Source of the DNA: a virus
DNA: 21,033 bases
Virus record (IMG/VR): IMGVR_UViG_3300017437_000077
Coordinates: 1-21,033 of that record
Strand: one strand, 5' to 3'
Position numbers and translations under genes: made by a program. The first letter of the stretch is position 1. Every line of letters begins with the position of its first letter. The notes under the pieces are model-generated. The model saw nothing but the letters and a program-made list of their open reading frames with translations, was not told the DNA's origin and did not search any database. Below, piece by piece: positions 11,545 through 18,107 of this stretch.

Positions 11545-12423
11545 ATGGCTGTTTCGAATACGATTACTTATCGTACAGAATTTGAGACAATTCTCCAAGA
11601 TAGGTTAGATCGTCCGACAACGTTCAAGGAGATGTGCCGAATTACCATTACGAATGAGCGGGCAATCTCTACGTCGTACATGTCCACTACCCCGGCGGTG
11701 GAGACGGTTACTCGTGGTACCGGACACATTATGAAGACATTTGCGGAGACGGCGGAAACTCTTACGATTTCCACCGGCCGTGATCTGGGTCTGTTCGTAG
11801 ACTTCGCGGACGAAGCGCAGTCCCCGTGGACTACGGGTGTTGAACTCTTCGATCGCATCGGTGCGCTTCTTAATGAATTCATTGAGAACAATGTGCTTGC
11901 ACAGCACGCAAGCTGGACCGATTTCGATAATGCGTCTATTGGTGGAGCTGCAGGTAACATTACGGTTTCTGTCACCAATATTGATGACATAATTCGAGGA
12001 GTGAAACGTGAAATCCGTGAGGCGAATGGGCAAATGTTCATGAGCAAGAACGGAGTTGGATTTGTGTGGCGTGCGGCTGATTTTGAGTTGCTCGAGGCTT
12101 TCGTCCAAGCAAATGGCTTTATGACCGCTGACGCGGCTCTTAAAGAGGGAACTGTTGAAGGTTTCCGGTATCTTGCCGCTGACCATTACTGGTCAAACGA
12201 CCATACGACCGCTGCTGGCACTACGCATGTTTTTGCGGCTGTGAAGAAAATTCAACGATTGGGGATACTCAAGAAAACATACGGACGCGCCCATACCATC
12301 GAATTTCCGGCCGGTGATACGAATACATACCTTTCTGGTACTTCGTATTATTCTCGTGTGGATATTGGTCATCTGACTCCGACGGGGCATGTTGGGATTG
12401 TTTTTGATGTGAATGTTGCTTGA
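11545..12423 (+). CDS. Major capsid protein, HK97-fold
   Basis: 292 aa. Pattern fits HK97-type capsid proteins: extended N-arm (TYRTEFETILQDRLDRPTTF), a long helix-containing region (GVELFDRIGALLNEFIENNV), a peripheral domain with DDIIRGVKREIREANGQMFM, and a strand-rich C-terminal axial domain (TYLSGTSYYSRVDIGHLTPT). It directly follows the scaffold gene. It has more C/G-ending codons than its neighbours, as expected for a highly expressed gene. It has a good Shine-Dalgarno (AAAGGA, 11528-11533) that is buried in a hairpin. It forms the icosahedral shell. The exact subfamily is not clear, and no protease gene is evident nearby. Confidence 0.85.
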   Translation: MAVSNTITYRTEFETILQDRLDRPTTFKEMCRITITNERAISTSYMSTTPAVETVTRGTGHIMKTFAETAETLTISTGRDLGLFVDFADEAQSPWTTGVELFDRIGALLNEFIENNVLAQHASWTDFDNASIGGAAGNITVSVTNIDDIIRGVKREIREANGQMFMSKNGVGFVWRAADFELLEAFVQANGFMTADAALKEGTVEGFRYLAADHYWSNDHTTAAGTTHVFAAVKKIQRLGILKKTYGRAHTIEFPAGDTNTYLSGTSYYSRVDIGHLTPTGHVGIVFDVNVA

Positions 12424-12432
12424 GTATGGATG

Positions 12433-12456
12433 TCACTTGAGAGTGAGATAGTTTTT
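12433..12456 (+). terminator. Weak terminator-like hairpin after capsid gene
   Basis: TCACT (12433-12437) and AGTGA (12442-12446) form a 5-bp stem with a 4-nt loop, followed after a few bases by TTTTT (12452-12456). The stem is short and AT-mixed, so termination would be partial at best, perhaps setting a higher capsid-to-downstream ratio. Confidence 0.3.
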
Positions 12457-12459
12457 ACC

Positions 12460-12486
12460 CTCTACGCCTCTTGTGAGGGCGTAGAG
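12460..12486 (+). repeat. Perfect 9-bp hairpin touching adaptor gene start
   Basis: CTCTACGCC (12460-12468) and GGCGTAGAG (12478-12486) are exact reverse complements with a 9-nt loop. The 3' arm ends 2 nt before the GTG start at 12489. No Shine-Dalgarno is visible, so start selection may rely on this structure or on coupling. No T-run follows, so it is not an intrinsic terminator. Confidence 0.7.
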
Positions 12487-12488
12487 AT

Positions 12489-13223
12489 GTGAGCTCTATT
12501 GCTGATCTAAATCAAGAGGCGCGAGATTTATGTGATGCGGATACAGTAAGTTATCCTGCTGCTACTTTATTGCGTCGAATAAATTATGCCTACGAACAAG
12601 TCGTGGGTTGGATTATAAATGCCGATGGTAAATGGCAATTTGATGATACAAACTTTACAAATTTTCCTATCGGTACTCAAACTCTCGTAAATGGCCAGTC
12701 CAAATATTCTTTTAATGATAAATTTCTTCAATTAGAAGAAGTGCAAATAAAGAATAAGGACGGAAAATATGAAATTATTTATCCGATTGATCAAAAACAA
12801 GAGGGTAGCTATCAGCCATTGAGCGAGAGATACGCTACATCTGGTAAGCCGTTTCTCTATGATAAAGTAAGCGATGATACCATCGAGCTTTTTCCTCCTG
12901 CTGATAATGGAGTAAGTGTAACGCTTGCGGCCGGACTAAAAATAAAATTCAAACGGACTGCTGATCTTTACACTTCCGCGCAAGTAACAACGGGGACAAA
13001 AGAGCCTGGGTTCGCCAGTCCTTTTCATGTAATTCTCGCATGGATGGCCGCACGGCCATATAACACGATCTATCATCCTGAAAGAGTGCCAGCACTTGAT
13101 AAACTTATAGGAGACACCACTTTAGAACCTAGCGGAATGAAAAGAGCGATCTTGAAACACTATGCGTATCGTTCCAAAGATGAGAGGCCGAGAATGACAA
13201 TGAGACTTGAATCTTATATATGA
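12489..13223 (+). CDS. Head-tail adaptor-like virion protein
   Basis: 244 aa with GTG start. The N-terminus IADLNQEARDLCDADTVSYP then AATLLRRINYAYEQVVGWI fits a widespread phage protein whose members start with an 'ARDxxDADxxSYPxxxLxRxxN' helix and are found right after the capsid gene in short-tailed phages. A strand-rich middle (about 60-170, DDTNFTNFPIGTQTLVNGQ) and a helical end (HVILAWMAARPYNTIYHPER) follow. By position and size it is likely an adaptor/gatekeeper between portal and tail, though I know no specific assigned function. The upstream ATG at 12487 is followed at once by TGA, so GTG is the only reasonable start. Confidence 0.62.
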   Translation: MSSIADLNQEARDLCDADTVSYPAATLLRRINYAYEQVVGWIINADGKWQFDDTNFTNFPIGTQTLVNGQSKYSFNDKFLQLEEVQIKNKDGKYEIIYPIDQKQEGSYQPLSERYATSGKPFLYDKVSDDTIELFPPADNGVSVTLAAGLKIKFKRTADLYTSAQVTTGTKEPGFASPFHVILAWMAARPYNTIYHPERVPALDKLIGDTTLEPSGMKRAILKHYAYRSKDERPRMTMRLESYI

Positions 13224-13224
13224 T

Positions 13225-13416
13225 ATGGCTGTCTCACTTACATTGGACAGTAAATCAAGCGCTTCTCTTTCTTTGGAAGGAAAGGGGAGCAGCACGACTA
13301 CATGGGATGAAGCGGACTGGTCGTGGAATGAGGCGGAGGGAACATGGGATGCGTCAAATGTTTCTCTTACGAAAGAATCTAAAAGTAAAGTAAACTTAAC
13401 CTTGGAAACAAAATGA
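13225..13416 (+). CDS. Small Trp-rich repeat protein (63 aa)
   Basis: Start chosen at ATG 13225, 1 nt after the previous stop. The ends are near copies of each other (VSLTLDSKSSASLSLEGK and VSLTKESKSKVNLTLETK) around a central TTTWDEADWSWNEAEGTWDA with four Trp. 'WDEADxxWxEAEGTWD' proteins of this size occur in tail gene clusters of many uncultured phages, as I recall, and are probably minor virion or assembly proteins. No enzyme motif is present. It overlaps the next gene by ATGA. Confidence 0.65.
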   Translation: MAVSLTLDSKSSASLSLEGKGSSTTTWDEADWSWNEAEGTWDASNVSLTKESKSKVNLTLETK

Positions 13417-14579
13417 GAGAATTTTTTACAATTTTGGCGGCAATGGTTGTATCAGCGATTGTTATGGTCGGCATGTATTTATATGTGCCGATTAGTTGGT
13501 TTGAATGGATGCCTACGCTTGAAAAAGAAAAGTCATTTGGCGCGACGATTACGACCATACAGGGTACGGATACGCTCAAAGATTCGCGCGCTGTAATCAA
13601 TACGAATTTTAGCAATCTAAATACCGATAAAATCGAAGTCGCGACGACATCGGTGGGTAACATTATCACGCTTTCTGGGCTTACCACGGCCGGTAGTTTA
13701 GCAACTGTCGGTACTATCACAAGCGGGAGATGGAATGGAACCCCTATTTTGAGTGCATACGGGGGTACAGGAACTACTACGTTTCCCGCTTACCATGTTC
13801 TTGTTGCAAGTTCGACAGGAGCAGGGATTATGTCGGTTTCTGGCCTTGGTACATCTGGTCAATTTCTAACTTCACAAGGAGCGGGGGCATTTCCGCAATG
13901 GACGACCTCATCAGTGGATTTAGGGATAGCGTATATATGGACAGCGGAACATACTTTTAAGAGCGCAAGCTCAACAACATTATTCGCAGCTTCTTCAACA
14001 ATCAGTAGATTAAGTACGTCTGTTTTAACTGCTTCAAGTTCTGCTACTTTTGCTGCCGCGACTGTGCAGGGTAATTTGCGGGTAAATGGGCAATGTTTAG
14101 CCGGATGCGCAGCAACGACGACGTTTGTTACTCCAGGTGCGGCGACAGATTATACCCAGGTCACTCAAGATTTCAATGGCGGTCTTGGTGTTTTATCGTA
14201 TACGGATGCTCAAGACGCTCGTGCGTTTTGGGCGACGCAGGTTCCGTTAGGAGTTACCGGTATTTCTTCGATACAGATACTTTATGAGGGAACATCAGGG
14301 GGGAATTTAAATATAGCTTTCGGTGTGACACATTTGCAAGGGCAAGTCGGGTCATTTCCTATCGCTGAAACAACGGATACGGTTGCGGCAACGACATATA
14401 CCGCTACGGGTGGTAATAATGTAAGTGCATTAGCTGTGCCATCAACGGCTTATGATGGACTTTCCAGTATAACAGAGGGAGATATAATTTCAGTTGATTT
14501 GCGACGTGATTCGAGCGGTGCTCCTGACACATTCGATGCTGCATGGCTTGTGAAAGGTATCATTTTCGTGTGGCAATAA
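13413..14579 (+). CDS. Membrane-anchored, Ser/Thr-rich tail-fibre-like protein
   Basis: 388 aa. Residues 5-26 are a hydrophobic helix (FFTILAAMVVSAIVMVGMYL), which would anchor or export the protein. After it comes IQGTDTLKDSRAVINTNFSN, a segment common near the start of tail fibres, then LSAYGGTGTTTFPAYHVLVA and SGLGTSGQFLTSQGAGAFPQ, which resembles fibre-shaft repeats. Next is a Ser/Thr/Ala-rich stretch (about residues 180-220; ASSTTLFAASSTISRL) and a C-terminal beta-rich domain. This style is familiar from Parcubacteria-associated fibre or surface proteins. Fibres of cytoplasmically assembled virions normally lack a membrane helix, so either the virion interacts with the envelope or the protein is a host-surface factor. 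Assignment as a receptor-binding protein is an inference. Confidence 0.55.
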   Translation: MREFFTILAAMVVSAIVMVGMYLYVPISWFEWMPTLEKEKSFGATITTIQGTDTLKDSRAVINTNFSNLNTDKIEVATTSVGNIITLSGLTTAGSLATVGTITSGRWNGTPILSAYGGTGTTTFPAYHVLVASSTGAGIMSVSGLGTSGQFLTSQGAGAFPQWTTSSVDLGIAYIWTAEHTFKSASSTTLFAASSTISRLSTSVLTASSSATFAAATVQGNLRVNGQCLAGCAATTTFVTPGAATDYTQVTQDFNGGLGVLSYTDAQDARAFWATQVPLGVTGISSIQILYEGTSGGNLNIAFGVTHLQGQVGSFPIAETTDTVAATTYTATGGNNVSALAVPSTAYDGLSSITEGDIISVDLRRDSSGAPDTFDAAWLVKGIIFVWQ

Positions 14580-14581
14580 AT

Positions 14582-16171
14582 ATGACAAAACGTGTTGAAA
14601 CAACAATCAATAGATTTGATGGCGGCATAGATAATGATCCTCGTGCTCCTTTTGAGGGTAGCGCGCGGATGATATCGCATTTTGATACGTATACTAACCC
14701 GAGAAAATTGATTCCGTATCGTTCTACGGAGAGCGGTGATGATGCACCAACAACAAGTAAAAAAAGAAGATTTACGGCATTACGGGTAACGATTGGCGGA
14801 ACGACTAAAAATGTCGTTTATGCTTTAGGCGTGCAAAGCGGAACGTCAAATCCGCAGATTCTTTATAAAGATTTAACTAACTCTGGCGCAGGCGCGAATG
14901 ATTTGGGCGATAATACATGGAGCGCGCCTGGAAATAACAACGGTTCTGCAACAAGTGTACAAACAGAATGTTTTGTATTTTATGCAAAACAAACACGGCT
15001 CTATTTTGGAAAAAGTCTGCGCTATATCACTGACATGGACCCGCAAGGGTCTGCCGCAGAGGGGGGAAATATCACTGACTTAACATCGTATACGACAATT
15101 GCCCAAGGGATAGTACATTCAAAAGATGATATTTTATATATTCCTTATGATAACAAAATAGCAAAAAATAATGCAGGAACATGGACAAATGCAGCTCTGA
15201 CATTGCCGACGCATTTCGTCATTACTTCAATTTGTGAATATGGAGATTATATCGCAGTTGGTGCGCGGCATATTGCAGGTATAGGGAGTTCGCGAGTTTT
15301 TCTTTGGGATAGGGATTCAACATTAACGACTCTTTCGGAGAATATAGACTGGGGTGAGGGGACATTGCGCGTTTTAGAGGAAATAGAAGGTGATTTGATC
15401 GGGATTACAGATAAGGCGGTTAGTTATGCTTTTAATTTTAATACGAGTTTGATTTTCAAACGGTATCGTTTTGGAATGAACGCGGCACAAATTATCACCA
15501 TTTTACAGTCTGATGGAACGACAAATAGCTTGAGCGCAGATAAACAAAAGATAGATAATCGTCTCTTTTTTGGCGGCAGGTTCAAGTTTAACGGCGCGGT
15601 GCGAGAGGGTATATTTAGCATCGGGCGGGGTAATTCACCAACGGGATATACGATAGTGCATGAGCAATTGGTAAATAATGACACCGCTCTTACTGACAGT
15701 ACAAATTCCGAGATAACAGGATTTCTAAAGGTAGGAGATCATTGGTTTATCTCGTATAAAGATAACTCTACGGAAGCGGTATCGAAGACCGTTGCAAATA
15801 ATGTGGGGACGGCTTCTCGTTATTTAAGCTATTCCATTTATGAGAAGCGTTTTGCAACCGAAGGAAGCGGAAAAAAGAAAGATTTAGTTGGTGTTACCGT
15901 TACATACGAATATCTGCCTGCTGATGCTTCAGTGGAATTGTTTTATCGAACGGATCAAAATACTTCATGGACACAGATTATGGTGGATAGTACGGACAAT
16001 TCAATTTCAAAATCAGCTGTTACTGCGGATACCGACGGAGATGGAGATTATGATGCGGGATTGCCGAAAGATTATAAAGAGATAGAGTTTCGGATTAGAA
16101 GCCGTGGAGCGGCAGAGATTACGAGTTTGAGTTTTATGGAGGATGTAACTGATAAACGACCCTATGGATGA
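14582..16171 (+). CDS. Large beta-rich virion protein (tail hub/nozzle-like)
   Basis: 529 aa from ATG 14582, 2 nt after the previous stop; an in-frame earlier start (14543) would overlap the fibre gene. The N-terminus INRFDGGIDNDPRAPFEGSA then RMISHFDTYTNPRKLIPYRS recalls tail proteins of short-tailed phages that begin with an 'xFxGGxxxDxR....hxDxxxxPxxL' segment and form propeller-like nozzles. The centre consists of many short strand repeats (ILYKDLTN, RVFLWDRDST, LYFGKSLRYI) consistent with a beta-propeller. Near the end, D483TDGDGDYD491 is a calcium-loop-like DxDxDG motif. It is probably structural and part of the tail hub or nozzle. Confidence 0.5.
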   Translation: MTKRVETTINRFDGGIDNDPRAPFEGSARMISHFDTYTNPRKLIPYRSTESGDDAPTTSKKRRFTALRVTIGGTTKNVVYALGVQSGTSNPQILYKDLTNSGAGANDLGDNTWSAPGNNNGSATSVQTECFVFYAKQTRLYFGKSLRYITDMDPQGSAAEGGNITDLTSYTTIAQGIVHSKDDILYIPYDNKIAKNNAGTWTNAALTLPTHFVITSICEYGDYIAVGARHIAGIGSSRVFLWDRDSTLTTLSENIDWGEGTLRVLEEIEGDLIGITDKAVSYAFNFNTSLIFKRYRFGMNAAQIITILQSDGTTNSLSADKQKIDNRLFFGGRFKFNGAVREGIFSIGRGNSPTGYTIVHEQLVNNDTALTDSTNSEITGFLKVGDHWFISYKDNSTEAVSKTVANNVGTASRYLSYSIYEKRFATEGSGKKKDLVGVTVTYEYLPADASVELFYRTDQNTSWTQIMVDSTDNSISKSAVTADTDGDGDYDAGLPKDYKEIEFRIRSRGAAEITSLSFMEDVTDKRPYG

Positions 16172-16451
16172 AATAACAAAATTAAAACAACGGATTGAAT
16201 TGCTTGAACGGCTTGTGGGTTCGTTTGCGCGGCCAGATATTTTTATCTTTACAAAAGATATTGAATTTCGCAATGGAGCAAAGATAGGAATTTCAGCAAC
16301 AACAAAATTGGGTTTTTACGGGCAAACACCTATCGCGCAACCAAGTGATATATCCGCTCCGAGCGGAGGATCGACGATTGATACTCAAGCTCGTACTGCT
16401 ATAAATACTATTATTACTGATTTGGCTAATCTTGGACTAACAGGAACATAA
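16164..16451 (+). CDS. Short tail-fibre-like protein (95 aa)
   Basis: It overlaps the previous gene by 8 nt. The N-terminal helix (EITKLKQRIELLERLVGSF) can form a trimeric coiled coil. A beta part (IFTKDIEFRNGAKIGI) is followed by the tail KLGFYGQTPIAQPSDI ... TIDTQARTAINTIITDLANL. The 'K.GFYG.tPi.QP ... aRtaIn.ii..L...Gl' tail is a pattern I recognise from many phage tail or fibre proteins as the C-terminal end. The protein is probably a small fibre or fibre tip; its exact location in the virion is not known. Confidence 0.68.
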   Translation: MDEITKLKQRIELLERLVGSFARPDIFIFTKDIEFRNGAKIGISATTKLGFYGQTPIAQPSDISAPSGGSTIDTQARTAINTIITDLANLGLTGT

Positions 16452-16454
16452 AGC

Positions 16455-18107
16455 ATGGACCCAACGGAAGAACAACTGCGCAATAGAAAACTCGCTGCAT
16501 CCGGTGAGATAAGTTCGGAGACATTAGCGCCGACAGCAACTTTGGCGTTTACACAACCGCAAGAGACGTCTGTTTTTCCCGTCAAAGATTTGGAATTAAC
16601 GGAACCGGAAAAACAGGTGCAAGGATTGAGTGAAGAATTACAAGGACTGTATACGAGCCTAGAAGGAGAATCTGCTTTTAGAACGGGGCTTGAAAAAGAA
16701 AAAGGTTTTGCCGATCTTGAAAAAACACAACAAGATTTAACGTCACAGTTGCGGATGCTACAAACGGAAGCAGAAGCAATCCCGATACAAATACAGCAGG
16801 AGTTTGAGGGACGCGGCGTAACAAAACGTGGTGTTGCGTCGATAGAGAAGGGGCGATTGCGAGAAAATGCAATCAAGGCATTTATGGTTTCTTCGCTCCT
16901 CGAAGCAAGCAGAGGTAATCTTGTGCTTGCTCAAAATCAGATAGATAGAGCTGTGGCTCAAAAATATGACCCTATACGAGAAAAAATAAATACAAAAATA
17001 AATAATCTCAATCTCATCCTGCAAAGTCCGGCGTCTTCTCTTGCGGATAAAAATAGAGCGCAAAAACAACTTGCGCTCTGGCAACAGCAGCAACGTGAAA
17101 TAGCGAAGCAGGACGATAACACAAAGATAGCACAAGCTATGAATGCGGCTGCGGTGAAATTACACCCAGGCAATCAGCAGGTGCTGCTTGCGACGCAGCG
17201 GGTGCAAGCGCTCAATGCTGCTGATCCTTTGTATCTTCAGAAGGTGTACTCTCTTGTGGGGCAGTATCAGAGTGATCCTGCTGAAATGCAGAAGGATTTG
17301 GATGCGCATTTGTTGGCGCAGGGTAATTTGGAAAAGATACGTCTTGATTTGGCAAACGAGCCGCTAGTGAAGAAAAAATTGGAAGCTGAAATTGCACGCA
17401 TAGAATCTGATACATCATTAGACCCGCTTAAAAAGCAAGAATTAGAAGCGCAAATAGCGCAAAGATATGTAGATAGGCTAAAAACACAGGCGGATATTAG
17501 AAAAATAGATGCTGAAATTGTTGCAAAACAAGCCGAAACAGGGAACCTAACTACGAATGAAAAAAATAACCTTCTACGGCTTACAACACAATTTGGTAAT
17601 AGGCCGGAGGTGAAAGATTATCGTGAAATGGGGCGATATGTGAGTAACATTGATGTAGCAATGAAGGAAGCAAAAGTTACTAAGAATTTTGTTGCCGTAG
17701 ATCAGACGCTTATCAATGCGTTTAATAAATTGAATGATCCAACAAGTGTTGTTCGCGAGTCAGAATATGCTCGAACGGCAAGCGACATAGCATTACTTAA
17801 TAAATTACGCGGTAAATGGCAGAAGATACAAACTGGTGGCGCGGGGCTTACGTCCGATGAACGGGAAGCCATCTCTCGAATGGCTAAAAATTTTTATCAA
17901 TCCGCTAAAACGCGATACGATAGCGCATATACGGAAACTTCTTTGTTGGCTAATGAATTGGGAGTCGGGATGAGTTTTGATACGGTATTTAATCCACAGA
18001 CAAATAGTATCGAATCGCTTGCCGTAGAAAAAGGTTTTGATTTAGCTGCTGCGAAAGCGGCCGGTTATACGGACGAAGAAATAAAACAATTTCTCCATGC
18101 CCAATAA
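16455..18107 (+). CDS. Large coiled-coil protein, probable internal virion/ejection protein
   Basis: 550 aa, almost wholly helical and Gln/Lys/Glu-rich. After a Thr/Pro-rich N-terminus (about 1-50) there are long coiled-coil stretches (about 55-110, 150-215, 290-370) and the conserved-looking segment QQEFEGRGVTKRGVASIEKG (115-133). The second half is a charged helical domain (DPTSVVRESEYARTASDIAL, GGAGLTSDEREAISRMAKNF). Short-tailed phages carry such proteins inside the head and eject them ahead of DNA to cross the cell envelope. A tape-measure-like role is an alternative, although no other long-tail genes are seen. AGGA (16442-16445) gives a weak ribosome site. It overlaps the next gene by 11 nt. 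Confidence 0.5.
   Translation: MDPTEEQLRNRKLAASGEISSETLAPTATLAFTQPQETSVFPVKDLELTEPEKQVQGLSEELQGLYTSLEGESAFRTGLEKEKGFADLEKTQQDLTSQLRMLQTEAEAIPIQIQQEFEGRGVTKRGVASIEKGRLRENAIKAFMVSSLLEASRGNLVLAQNQIDRAVAQKYDPIREKINTKINNLNLILQSPASSLADKNRAQKQLALWQQQQREIAKQDDNTKIAQAMNAAAVKLHPGNQQVLLATQRVQALNAADPLYLQKVYSLVGQYQSDPAEMQKDLDAHLLAQGNLEKIRLDLANEPLVKKKLEAEIARIESDTSLDPLKKQELEAQIAQRYVDRLKTQADIRKIDAEIVAKQAETGNLTTNEKNNLLRLTTQFGNRPEVKDYREMGRYVSNIDVAMKEAKVTKNFVAVDQTLINAFNKLNDPTSVVRESEYARTASDIALLNKLRGKWQKIQTGGAGLTSDEREAISRMAKNFYQSAKTRYDSAYTETSLLANELGVGMSFDTVFNPQTNSIESLAVEKGFDLAAAKAAGYTDEEIKQFLHAQ

Noticed and set aside
11568-12186. Long minus-strand reading frames (159 and 193 residues) opposite the capsid gene
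   Set aside because: Shadow frames of the capsid gene, caused by its codon bias; no ribosome site or family character, and they oppose transcription of the structural operon.
13044-13059. ATGGCC-GCAC-GGCCAT hairpin in the adaptor gene
   Set aside because: Only 6 bp, inside coding sequence, and of a size expected by chance.
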